20,191 bases of DNA from Chara braunii (GCA_003427395.1 BFEA01000317.1:245945-266135); one strand, 5' to 3'. Counted from the stretch's first letter, positions 8,273 to 16,960 are shown. A program made the numbers and translations. Notes: generated by a model from the sequence alone, not told the origin.

Positions 8273-8614
8273 TGTTTAACATTTTGTTGTAACATGCGAT
8301 TGTCAAAGCAAAGAAGGGGAAACCGGAGGAGGAAAAAGGATAAAGAAACACGAAAGGATGGCGAAGTAAGCACGAGAGGAATACGGAATAGGGAGTAGGC
8401 CTGCGCACCTATGTTGGTGGTGGCAAGAGCAAGCTCTCATCGACAATTGGTTTTCAGTGTTACGATTTCAATTGGTGTTATATTGGTGCAATGCTGCTTT
8501 CTGGACACTATGATACATTATAGCTTTCAATGTAGACGGGCGATTAGGTGATCTTTAGGGAAAGAGGAGAGAAAGGGGATATCAAGGTCTGATCGAGGGT
8601 GACGATATGCGTAC
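8273..8614. other. No supported gene (intron-like)
   Basis: Mixed sequence between the microsatellite and the donor at 8614/8615. The minus strand downstream of that donor (8545-8600) is moderately pyrimidine-rich. Nothing else recognised. Confidence 0.4.
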
Positions 8615-8815
8615 CTGGTACATGAAGAAAGGTCGAACGTGGTGTTGACAGACATGTACATTGGTCTTCGAGAGTTGAACTGAACCAGTTGCGTGAATAC
8701 AGCCGTAGGTAGGATAGTCAGATAAAGTAGGTTGGGTGCTGGGCGCCAGAAAGAGAGAAGTGACTTTAGATATTATGTTGGTATGGCCTACGGGCTCAAA
8801 CAGAGGCTCGTTACT
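8615..8815 (-). CDS. Candidate 67-codon minus-strand exon E5
   Basis: From the codon after a TGA (8816-8818) the minus frame is open for 67 codons and ends VRPFFMYQ at a donor, ACCAG then GTACGCATATC, in phase 0. It begins SNEPLFEPVGHTNIISKVTS and continues through LSDYPTYGCIHATGSVQLSK and NVHVCQHH. Composition is balanced and free of low-complexity sequence, which makes this one of the better exon candidates. No domain recognised. The plus strand also has an open frame here (8736-8975), but that one runs into the ATT repeat as poly-Tyr. The acceptor is not fixed; ACATAG lies just upstream. Confidence 0.35.
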
Positions 8816-8945
8816 TCATCGTATTGCTCTATGTGGATGGTTTCTCAGTGCATTTGTACTCTCTGCTTGGACACAACTACTTGGACATCGGTGTGATTTC
8901 GCAAACCTGGTCTTCTGTATACCGTTCACATTCGTATTCCTTGCA

Positions 8946-8974
8946 TATTATTATTATTATTATTATTATTATTG
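8946..8974. repeat. (ATT)9 microsatellite
   Basis: Pure ATT repeat about 130 bases upstream (minus orientation) of candidate exon E5. Confidence 0.95.
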
Positions 8975-9079
8975 ATGTCAATATTGTTATTAAAGTTTTC
9001 ATTATCCTTGCATTGTGAATCCTACTTGACATTTTGACTGCATATGGTTGAGACAAAACGGATGCCGTACAAAACAAGG

Positions 9080-9290
9080 AAGTGTGTGTGTGAGAGAGAG
9101 AGACAGAAAAAGAGAAAGACAAACGAACAGACAAAGAATGATAGGCAATCAAACAGACGGACTAAGACCTACAGACTGTAAAACACACACGTGCACAGTG
9201 ACACAGAGAGAGACACACTGGCACGTACTCAGAAAGAGGAGAGAGAGAGAAGAGGAGAGAGAGAGAGAAAATTTATTCTTCCTCTTCTAA
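9080..9290 (-). other. GA/CA-rich purine tract
   Basis: Includes (GA)n near 9088-9104 and 9236-9272 and ACAGACAAA-type repeats, so it is pyrimidine-rich on the minus strand. The frame open across it (9048-9290, +) is Arg/Glu low complexity and is not accepted. Confidence 0.6.
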
Positions 9291-9370
9291 GTCCACCATC
9301 TCTTCTTCACCTTCTCGCTACTGGACTTCTTAGCATCTGCAGCCTACGGAAAAAACTGTGACTGTGAGAC

Positions 9371-9595
9371 TTGACGACATTGGATTCAGACTCGACATTG
9401 GGATCAGACATTCAACGAGGGCTTATTTGGGACTTGTACCAGAGACTTGGTGTTGACTACATTCCCATCTCCCGTCTTGTCTTTCGTCTAATCCTCGCTC
9501 TCTTCGTTCGTGAATGGTCACGGTTGGAACCTGTGCGGTCTTCTGCATGGGGTGCCAGACCCTTCACACCTTGCAATAATGATGATGAACGTTGA
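9371..9595 (+). CDS. Unrecognised 74-codon open frame
   Basis: The plus frame has mixed composition (DIQRGLIWDLYQRLGVDYIP, then ISRLVFRLILALFVREWSRL) and a terminal CNNDDER before the stop. A pyrimidine-rich stretch with CTTAG and CTGCAG acceptor-like sites (9320-9345) precedes it. It could be a terminal exon on the plus strand, but the surrounding bias favours minus-strand transcription and no family is recognised. The hydrophobic and amphipathic centre is the only structural hint. Confidence 0.2.
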   Translation: MTTLDSDSTLGSDIQRGLIWDLYQRLGVDYIPISRLVFRLILALFVREWSRLEPVRSSAWGARPFTPCNNDDER

Positions 9596-10149
9596 GTCTG
9601 TACTTCGATATTGATTGGTCAATCATTGGTATTCTAGCATTTTGTTGCGCTATCTGATACTATGGGAAGAAGGTCGGCCCTTGCCTGTTCTACATTACTG
9701 CGGTGTCCAACAGTTCGGTGTCCCTCCTCTTCTTACCTGTGTAACGTGCCATGAAGTGTCATGTCAATACTTAGTCTCGTAAGGACTTATGTCCAAGCCT
9801 CTCGCTGTACTATAAATTACCGTTTTGCATGTATGAGGATGAACATTGATTGTTGAAATTTCATTCACACTGAGTTGTCCATTTCTGACCTTTTCATCAC
9901 TTGCGGATCCTTGGCTCTCACGCATTGCCCGACTGGGCAGGGAGAAAAGAACAAAAATAAATACGGACAGGTACAAACAGGCGTATATGGCAGACAGTGA
10001 CGAACGTACACAGGCAGGCAAAGGCAAGTGAAAAACGATGAAATGACACAAACAAACAAACAAAACGGGTCTACACACATGCGAACACAAAAAGAGAGAG
10101 AGAGAGAGAGAGAAGACATGTTGTGACGTCGGATATGGTGCATACTTAC
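9596..10149. other. No confident exon; one donor-like site and GA repeats
   Basis: A minus-strand CACAG|GTAAGAAG donor-like site lies at 9736/9737. (GA)n occurs at about 10091-10114, just downstream of the 10149 donor. The rest is intron-like. Confidence 0.4.
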
Positions 10150-10199
10150 CTGTTGGCGCCATACTTGTGATCCGGGATAGACGGTAGCTGAGCCAGGCC
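10150..10199 (-). CDS. Candidate 50-nt minus-strand mini-exon E6
   Basis: The minus strand reads TTATACACGCAG, then 50 bases, then GTAAGTATG: both splice signals are good. Two frames are open, giving either PGSATVYPGSQVWRQQ ending in phase 0 at CAG|GT, or AWLSYRLSRITSMAPT. The acceptor region resembles that of unit E3 (TTATACTTTCAG), and the donor is followed by a delayed (CT)n tract. Too short to assign a function. It lies inside a 326-codon minus frame that is probably open only because of base composition. Confidence 0.35.
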
Positions 10200-11037
10200 C
10201 TGCGTGTATAATTAAACGAGGGAGAGATTTGTATTCTGTGGGCGCTGAACTCTTGAGCTCGAAATACTCTTGTGCACTGTGATTTGATAATATAAGTTGC
10301 GCTATCTGATTCTCGTCTCATCTCGACTCGACTTTGTGTGAAGCTACTCAATTTGTGTGATGACATTTGTACATGCGAATGATACACTCCAGAGAGCCGT
10401 GAACAATCAGCTTCCTTGCAACTAAACAGACAAACAGAGAATAAGAAACAGACAGCAACTGACAAACAAACGAAAGCAGGCAAACATGACAGACAGTAAA
10501 GATACAAACATGTAGCGACGTACGAAAGTAACAGAAACAGACGAACATGGGCGGACAGACAGAGTCTGAAGCGTACACGGACTGAACACAGGTTGTGGGC
10601 AGAGGGATAGCAGGCATCCGTAGCCGGGTGTGTCCGACTGTAACTGGACTGGATGCACGGTGGTCCTTGGGTGCTCGTGGCGTAGGGTGTGTTGGGGATC
10701 GAGGTTGTGAGTAATACGAGAGACAGACCTGGTGCTTGAAGCAAACGACATTAGCCAATATCTGCTCGTACTTCGGAAAGTTGTTGACGTCACCTGCGAC
10801 ATGGTAGATTGGTTAGGTAGGATCTGCCATTCACAGTCTGGGCACTGAGCGCCCGATGGGACATCGACATTGGTTCTTTGTTGATGATGATGAGACTATT
10901 CCGACACTATCACTCATGAGCTTCGCTGTACTCTTATTGGTTGGAACTCGTGTGCAGTACTGATTCTGGTTCGAGGTCACGACTCCTGGGTCTCATGTGT
11001 ATGATGCTGTTTGGTTACTGATGTTAGCTATTGACCG
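10200..11037. other. Intron-like, GTCTG/CAGAC-rich on part
   Basis: From about 10400 to 10600 the plus strand is rich in CAGACAAACAGA-type motifs, which is (TCTG)-rich on the minus strand. The long minus frames across it are Cys/Leu/Val/Phe low complexity. No gene supported. Confidence 0.45.
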
Positions 11038-11103
11038 ATTATTATTATTATTATTACTATTATTATTACGAGTTTTTTTTTTTTTTTTTTTTTAATTATT
11101 ATT
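11038..11103. repeat. ATT repeat interrupted by T21
   Basis: (ATT)n at 11038-11069, a 21-base T run at 11073-11093, then ATT again. On the minus strand the T run is an A21 that directly follows an AATAATAAT string and the TAA stop of the open frame at 11092-11388, so it could be a retroposed poly(A) tail. Confidence 0.85.
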
Positions 11104-11388
11104 ACTTACAATCAGCCTAGCCTTCGTTCTCATTACACAAGCATGCAAACAGGTGGAACACGAAACTGGCGTTAAACGCCCACTCAAAACTCGGAGTGAA
11201 TGACAATCGAGAACACAGTCAAAGGCAAATTTGTTCCAAATAGGCTGTGACACAGTCGGCCCGACGAGCTTCCCGTTTGTCACTGTGTCCAAACTACACT
11301 GTTCACATACACTCATTTCATAATTAGTCTGGATATCCCACTCGCGCACACTGCATTTACCTACAGGCAAGTCTACGTGGTCTTCTTC
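11092..11388 (-). CDS. Best protein-like open frame, cysteine-containing (98 codons)
   Basis: The minus frame is open from just after a TAA at 11389-11391. It runs EEDHVDLPVGKCSVREWDIQ, then NYEMSVCEQCSLDTVTNGKL, WNKFAFDCVLDC and SCSTCLHACVMRTKARLI. Composition is balanced, with CxxC-type pairs (CEQC, CSTC) and no simple repeats. At 11109/11110 it meets ATT|GTAAGT, a possible donor. If unspliced it stops five codons later, directly before A21. It overlaps the end of the upstream frame (11373-11729) by 16 bases in another phase. Both could be one gene broken by a frameshift, two exons, or a retrocopy. No family recognised. Confidence 0.4.
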   Translation of the reverse strand, partial: EEDHVDLPVGKCSVREWDIQTNYEMSVCEQCSLDTVTNGKLVGPTVSQPIWNKFAFDCVLDCHSLRVLSGRLTPVSCSTCLHACVMRTKARLIVSNNN

Positions 11389-11729
11389 TTAGCCACTTCT
11401 ACTTTGGGCAACGGCAGGCCCCGCACATGACGCCGTGGCAACAATTTTTGGATTGACTCACGCGACAACGAATGGATAGCTGAACATTGCTTCTTGATTG
11501 ATACTTTTAAGGGTTGCTGGTCTGCCTCGTTTCCACCAGGCCTTGGTGCGCACAATCCCACACTGTGCTTGCTTGACTGGACTCGGTGAGACTGAGGGCG
11601 GTACCTCTGACTGAAAGAGGTTGCACTGCCAACTCGCCTACAGACCTCTAGCCTAGCAGTTTCGACCTCTACACAACTGTAACCCCTTCTTAACAGACCT
11701 ACAGTTCGAACCTCTGCAGCTACAATGAC
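11373..11729 (-). CDS. Possible terminal exon or C-terminus (118 codons)
   Basis: The minus strand has TTGTTTGTCGTAG, a credible polypyrimidine acceptor. From the next base 118 codons are open to a TAG at 11373-11375. The sequence starts VIVAAEVRTVGLLRRGYSCV and is Arg- and Ser-rich. It ends SIQKLLPRRHVRGLPLPKVE then VAKKKTT, a basic tail typical of many C-termini. The first third contains imperfect nucleotide repeats (AGAGGT-CGAACTGTAGG type), so that part may be minisatellite-derived. No domain recognised. No in-frame ATG begins it, consistent with an internal or last exon. Confidence 0.35.
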   Translation of the reverse strand, partial: VIVAAEVRTVGLLRRGYSCVEVETARLEVCRRVGSATSFSQRYRPQSHRVQSSKHSVGLCAPRPGGNEADQQPLKVSIKKQCSAIHSLSRESIQKLLPRRHVRGLPLPKVEVAKKKTT

Positions 11730-12330
11730 CTACGACAAACAACAAGTCACTACTAAGACACAGGTCACGAGCTCAAAACACGCAGGGGTCTACTCGATAC
11801 TATACACGGGTGCAAGTAAGGCCTAGGGATCGGGCCCTGGGGTCTGCATCTGCTTCTGCAGAGGTGAAAACCTTTTAGTACACTGTGACGCACAGGGAGA
11901 AACAGTGGCATACGAAGAAAGGAGGGTGGCGGTGAGAGGTATACAGAGCAGCAAGCATGCACCCACATAGCTTGTGAGCAGGCATGCAGAAACAGCGAAG
12001 CTTGAGCAAACACGAGCATGACAGGCACACAGAACAGTAAGCCTGAACACGCGCGGTCCTAAAGACAGACAGCGGGACAAACGGCGTGCGGATGTGTACA
12101 TAAGTATTTGGGACATCCTGGGTGTTAGCTGGATGAGGGCGTGTTGTTGTGCAAACAAATTAATGGGATGCTACGAATGGGAGAGATACTCAGTTGGGGC
12201 GGTGTGCCGCAACCATGTTCAAAGGAAAGTAAAATCGGATTATATTATTGGTCAGGTTCATGCCTATGAAGTTCTATGGGTACCCTGTGCCATATCAAAT
12301 TGCCATTATTTCATCATTTCCGATAATTAC
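11730..12330. other. No supported gene; one TGTGGG-GCATGCTTGCTG repeat copy
   Basis: On the minus strand, 11949-11967 carries TGTGGGTGCATGCTTGCTG, nearly repeated on the plus strand at 17543-17561 and more loosely at 17587-17606. Overlapping minus frames here (11765-12158) are Cys/Leu-rich and look compositional. Confidence 0.4.
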
Positions 12331-12336
12331 TTAATT

Positions 12337-12380
12337 TTACTATTACTATTATTATTATTATCATTATTATTATTATTATC

Positions 12381-12435
<55 letters not shown>

Positions 12436-12545
12436 TATTATTATTATTAATGACATTACTATTCCTTGTTATTTTATGATTATTATTATTATTGTGCTTA
12501 TTATTATTTCTACTATTGGAGTACTATTATTGCTAGTATTCTAGC
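12337..12545. repeat. Compound ATT microsatellite
   Basis: (ATT)n with a few substitutions to about 12450, a short break, then more ATT-rich sequence at 12478-12545. The poly-Tyr end of the plus frame beginning at 12094 is this repeat, not a protein. Confidence 0.95.
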
Positions 12546-12634
12546 GGTATAGGATAAAAAGAGAGGGTCAGAAAATGGAAAGTTTTAAGCAACAAATGTG
12601 AATGGTGATGTTCTCAATGGCTGGCTAAAATTAA

Positions 12635-12754
12635 ACCTTAGACACCAGAAGATTCAAGCTCCGCACTTGGTCAGTAAGACGCACTCAAATAACAAGGCGA
12701 TTGCGGGAACTCTGTCGGAGTTCAAGCGGAACTCTTGAGGCAGAGAATGATGAG
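12635..12754 (+). CDS. Exon-like module copy A, ending at a splice donor
   Basis: After a TAA at 12632-12634, 40 codons are open, including FKLRTWSVRRTQITR and ending RLRELCRSSSGTLEAENDE. They stop at the donor GATGAG|GTATGTACG in phase 0. The last 19 codons (12698-12754) align without gaps to the minus-strand block 16234-16290 (46 of 57 bases, 13 of 19 residues identical) and, with five codons fewer, to 4823-4864. The piece is arginine-rich with an amphipathic LRELCR start. No family recognised. CTTAG at 12637-12641 could be the acceptor. Confidence 0.35.
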
Positions 12755-12769
12755 GTATGTACGTCCCGG

Positions 12770-12803
12770 CCTAAAACCTAAACCCTAAACCCTAAACCCT
12801 AAA
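12770..12803. repeat. Interstitial telomeric-type repeat (CCCTAAA)n
   Basis: CCTAAAACCTAAA followed by three CCCTAAA units. This is the plant/algal-type TTTAGGG motif (reverse strand), also used by several alveolates. It starts 15 bases after the donor of module copy A. Confidence 0.9.
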
Positions 12804-13332
12804 TCTATAGCCTTCAGGCAATCTTCAGAGTCAAACTCAAACCGAGAGGAGAGGGGAAAGTGTTTGTATAAAGGAGAGCAAACATGAAGAAGGATGATTG
12901 TGTGAAATAAATTTGATTGGGTATGACTAATTGTTTTTGGAAGACATAGCGAGAACGCGAAGTTCCAAGTAACTGTCTCGCTATGTGAGTGTTTATTTGG
13001 GGAGATATGGTCGCGAGGGGATTGACTCCGTGTAGTCTTCCCTTGCTTAACAAGACCACCTGACCAATGATAAGGGAGGGGGTTCACAGTGGATTGAAGA
13101 CTTGTGCACGCTATGGTCGGATATTGTGATGATGAACTGCGTCGACTGACTCGCCTTACATTTGACCTAAGCATACATATTTTCAAAGACCAAAGCTAAC
13201 ACGACCCGAGAATCAGGCGAGAGGTCTTTAAGTCATAAAGTACAGATCTCGTACGACCTACCCGTATGATCTTAAAGGTCTTCCGAATGACTCGGGGGTC
13301 AAGTGGCGTCAAAGAAAACTTGCAAAGGGGCG
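12804..13332. other. No confident gene
   Basis: A 133-codon minus frame (12785-13186) and a second overlapping minus frame are open but have no splice or motif support and overlap the telomeric repeat. From 13214 to 13290 there is GGTCTT-TTAA-type repetition. Nothing else recognised. Confidence 0.4.
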
Positions 13333-13863
13333 GTGATAAGAGGAGCGAGGCTCCGAGCAACCTGCCTTATCACAATGATGACGTTAACAATGTGATAAGA
13401 GTAGTTAGGCTCCGAGAAGCCTGCCTTATCACAATGATGTCACTGATAAGGTGATAAGAGTAGCAAGGCTCCGAGCAACCTGCCTTATCACAATGTTGTC
13501 ACTAACAAGGCGATAAGAGTAGCAAGACTCCGAGCAGCCTGCCTTATCACAATGTTGTCACTAACAAGGTGATAAGAGTAGAAGGGCTCCGAGCAACCTG
13601 CCTTATCACAATGTTGTAACTAACAAGGTGATACGAGTAGCAAGGCTCCGAGCAGCCTGCCTTATCACAATGATGTCACTAACAAGGTGATAAGAGTAGC
13701 AAGGCTCCGAGAAGTTTGCCTTATCGCAATGATGTCACTAACGATGTGGTAAGAGTAGCAAGGCTCTGAGAAACCTGCCTTACTGCAAATATGTTATTAA
13801 CAATGAGATAAGAGTAGCAAGGTTCCGAGAAGCCTGCCTTATTACTATCCGACCTTGATCTAA
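13333..13863. repeat. 59-bp satellite of hairpin units (nine regular copies)
   Basis: Units begin at 13333, 13392, 13451, 13510, 13569, 13628, 13687, 13746 and 13805, exactly 59 bp apart. A typical unit has GTGATAAG, then AGTAGCAAGGCTCCGAGAAG, then CCTGC and CTTATCAC, so the 8-bp ends pair. AGGCT/AGCCT can form an inner stem with a CCGAGA loop in some units. Spacers (AATGTTGTCACTAACAAG) separate them. In 13746 the ends are GTGGTAAG and CTTACTGC, still pairable as RNA with two G-U pairs. In 13510, 13628 and 13805 one pair is lost. Confidence 0.95.
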
Positions 13864-13872
13864 TGCAAGAAA

Positions 13873-13958
13873 GTGAGTAAGGGAAGCAAGGCCTCGAGGT
13901 CTGCCCTACTGCGAACAGACGTCAATAAAGAATAGGTAGATCTTGAAAAGTCTACCAT
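13873..13958. repeat. Two diverged hairpin units trailing the 59-bp satellite
   Basis: GTGAGTAAGGGAAGCAAGGC...CCCTACTGC (13873-13913) and GGTAGA-TCTTGAAAAG-TCTACC (about 13935-13956) keep the dyad while the primary sequence drifts. The second is a perfect 6-bp stem. Confidence 0.6.
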
Positions 13959-15139
13959 ATTACTACTAACCTTCTCGATGAAATTGGATCAATCATTTAC
14001 TAACGAGCTACTTCTGATTCTATTGAGAAAGGGATAATGAGATCTTGGTCATGAGAGTTTTATCACTCTATCTTGGAACTTCTGATTTGATTTCTATCAT
14101 GTGACTTCTCTCTAAAATGGATTGACGATACTGCTTGTGCTTGCCAAGGAAGAGAACCAACAAATGGGTCTTTGGTAAACAATCTTAAAAGGAGACTTAT
14201 GCAGGATCACTGGGTTGGGTAATCTGGGAAGGAACACTGTTCAATACTCAAACCAATAGGGCAACAACCTGACAGTTAGATAAGGATAGAGCCTAGACAG
14301 TAGATCACCGATGAGCATCGATCTCTAGATCACAAGTCTAAAGAGCATCTTCTAGACTCCAGCATAGGAAAGAGGATGTTGAGTTCTTTGGGACTATGCT
14401 GTGTCTACAAGTTTCATCACTCTTGGAGAGAATTACGGAAGAAAATCGTAAGAAACTGCAATTCTGTTATCATTGGATAACAGGTCGGTAGAACTCCGAC
14501 TCAACTTCCACATGGCTTCATACCTATACCTAAGACAAAACCTGAAAAAGAAACGGGCATATTTTCCCTTGTATCTAAGCCTGAATTGTCCCAGTCACTC
14601 TCGAAGGTCTTTGAAAAGGTGAAGGATTGGGTAAAAGGAGTCAGGAGTAGGAAGGAGTGTTGTTTTCAAGGTTTTGGGGAGTGAGGGACTTGCTATGAAT
14701 GGGTTAAAGGTTGACGCTTATAGCGCATTCTGTGTTTGCATTTTGTATGCGTGTATGTGGATTTCTTGCATCTGCACAGGTGTTGGGCAGTGAACTGTCT
14801 TTTCTGGACTTTGAGATCATCTGAGATATTCGGACACAGGGCACCACAACTGTGAAAGTGAGGTCTACCACTCATTCGCTCCCCCTGTTATATATATGTA
14901 CGTATATATGTCTATAAACATGGTCATACTCTGGCCCGAGCTTAGGAAGGTTATTGTCTAGGATCCTGTTAAGATCTTGAGAAAGTCGGAGATTATAAAA
15001 GGACTTAGACTTTGGCGTCTCTCATATGGTCAACAAAAGGAACATAACTTTCATTATCATAGTTAGCTAAGCGTGGAAGACTGTCCCGGAAAAGTCGACC
15101 TCATAAGATAGTCGGTCTGAGGGAGTTAGCACCTCGAGG
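13959..15139. other. No supported gene; minor hairpin and TA-rich patch
   Basis: CTGTTATC-ATTG-GATAACAG (14464-14483) is a perfect 8-bp stem. TATATATATGTACGTATATATG at about 14890-14911 is a near-palindrome. No open frame over about 60 codons and no RNA gene recognised. Confidence 0.5.
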
Positions 15140-15400
15140 CACGACATATGGGTCAATCTTAAGGCGTTCTACCGCGCGTATGCCTATGCTACGGCGATCG
15201 AGAAAAAAATGCCCTCAGCTGGCCTACCTCTACGATTGCATGTAAAAGCCTTCGCACGTGGGTCAGTAACTCAGTGGGATACGCCCACCTAAGGGATGGT
15301 GACAACTCCCGCAGGTGGAGGTAAGTTGTACCTCACAGGATCTCTAACCTATCGTAGGGATTCGTGAGAGGTATAGCACACGCGCACGGTCGGAGTGGTG
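15140..15400 (+). repeat. Dispersed repeat, arm 2 of the inverted pair
   Basis: Homologous to the reverse complement of 2207-2450; the best block is 15184-15396. GGTGGAGGTAAGTTGTA (15315-15331) is identical in both arms. No conserved coding frame seen. Probably an old interspersed element of unknown class. Confidence 0.75.
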
Positions 15401-16233
15401 TTTCGCTAAGGTGACATGAAACTCCTGTGTGATACAGTCGTGAGGTCCGACATAAAAATTACTTTGTGTCTGGGTGTGGGACTGCCGCGCGAGACAGCGC
15501 GTTAGGCTCCGAATAAATATCTTGGCGACACAGACCAATGTCTTATTGATTAGTCATGCATGAATACGCGACTCGTAAAAGAAGTCGCACCCCTTTTTAT
15601 CGCACGCTTTTACTTGCTAGCCTGTTAGTTCACACGGGCAGCAGAATAAATTACGCAGAATCATTCCCCCACCTTCCAACACCAAGCAGATCCTTACCTA
15701 ATTAAGGTGGTAAGGTAACGCATACAGGGATACCTTGCCAACTCCGATTATGTGAATCGTCTGAGTCTCAAATTGCAAGCGTCACACCCACACATGAGCA
15801 TTCCACTGCCTTTTAAGACTAGTCCGATAGGTTAACAAGGCAACCTGCATAAGAGCCTCCCACTACTAAATGTTAGACAAATCTTCCTTCACGATAACAA
15901 TCGATCAGACAGATAGTAGGGTATCTCACACAAGAGTACCCCACCGTTTGACCTTAGTTGAGTTAGTGCATACATAAGCAGCACGATGACTCGCACATGA
16001 GTCTCCATTGCATCGGTTTATTCTTCAAGCCCAAACCGTCTAGGTTTTTTCTTAGTTAATTTAAGTTACTTCCTTCCATCAAGCAGGATTCTTACTTCAA
16101 TCACTTATCATCTTCTTTTTTGATAATCTTAGTTATGAAGAAAGCGTAAACAGTATATCATACAATCATGCATGCAGTCTGATAAAAGGTTGTAGCTTGT
16201 ATGGGTATACGGAAAATGGTAAGTCATGCGTAC
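15401..16233. other. No supported gene
   Basis: Mixed to AT-rich sequence. Some strings between 16180 and 16230 (AGGTTGTA...GGGTATA-GG) loosely match 4752-4780, which suggests that the repeat containing module copies B and C extends beyond the module itself. Confidence 0.4.
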
Positions 16234-16350
16234 CTTATGGTTCCCTGCCTCTAGAGTTCCTCCTGAATTCCGGCAGAGCTCCCACAATCGTTTTGCTTTT
16301 CGACTATGTTTAGTCGTTACATTTGACTGTTTAAACTTTAAAGTTAGCAA
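16234..16350 (-). CDS. Exon-like module copy B, ending at a splice donor
   Basis: The minus frame is open for 39 codons (starting TTG at 16350), includes FKQSNVTTKHSRKAK and ends RLWELCRNSGGTLEAGNHK. It meets CATAAG|GTACGCATG in phase 0. The last 57 bases align gap-free with 12698-12754 (+). Of the 11 differences, four are synonymous. A Phe-Lys pair precedes the RL start at the same distance in copies A and B. As with the others, this may be an exon of a dispersed gene family or a repeat whose core happens to be open. Confidence 0.3.
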
Positions 16351-16550
16351 GGTTGGGATTATCTCAGTGAAAACGGACTATCAAACAAATATAGTCGACT
16401 GGATAAGTATTTAGAAGGATCAACAAGAACAAAAATGGAGGAGGATGGAGGAGATAGGTGTCATCACCACGTGATAACGCCTCTCTCTTCTCCAATGTCC
16501 CCCATTCGCTTCATTCCTGCCCTGTTTAACATATGATGTCCAATGATAGC

Positions 16551-16737
16551 AATAAAAAAAATAAAATAGTAATAATAATAATATTAATATTAAAAATAAA
16601 ATTAATATTCATATTAATAATTTAATATTTATATTTATATTTATATTTATATTAAAAATAATAATATTAAAAATAATAATAATAATAATAATAATAGTTA
16701 TAAAAATAATAATAATAATAATAAAATGGTAATAGTG
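16551..16737. repeat. AAT/TTAA-rich low-complexity block
   Basis: Nearly GC-free DNA built from AATAAT, TTAATATTAA and TTTATA units. No coding content. Confidence 0.95.
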
Positions 16738-16960
16738 ATAGTAATAATGTCATGTCGACGCTTTGATCAACCTTGCAAGGAGCAAAGGACCAAAGAGTCG
16801 ATAATCTTTCTTATTGATTTACCATTTTACAGAATCCTCCTTTCGTTTTCTCATTCATTTCCTTTCTTTCCTTCTCTCTTCCTCTCTTCACCTTCCTCCT
16901 TTCACTTTTCGTACTCGAGAATAGGTTAACAACAGTTGTATTTTTCATCACCACTTCAGG

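Noticed and set aside
9764-10744. Longest open frame of the window (326 codons, minus)
   Set aside because: Most of it is TCTG/CT-rich simple sequence with few stop codons, giving Cys/Leu/Val/Ser runs. A credible splice acceptor and donor (10150-10199) cut through it, and three overlapping minus frames in other phases are also long.
13333-13863. CRISPR array
   Set aside because: Repeat and spacer both recur at 59 bp, so spacers are not unique. The context is eukaryotic and no cas-like genes are present. It is a satellite.
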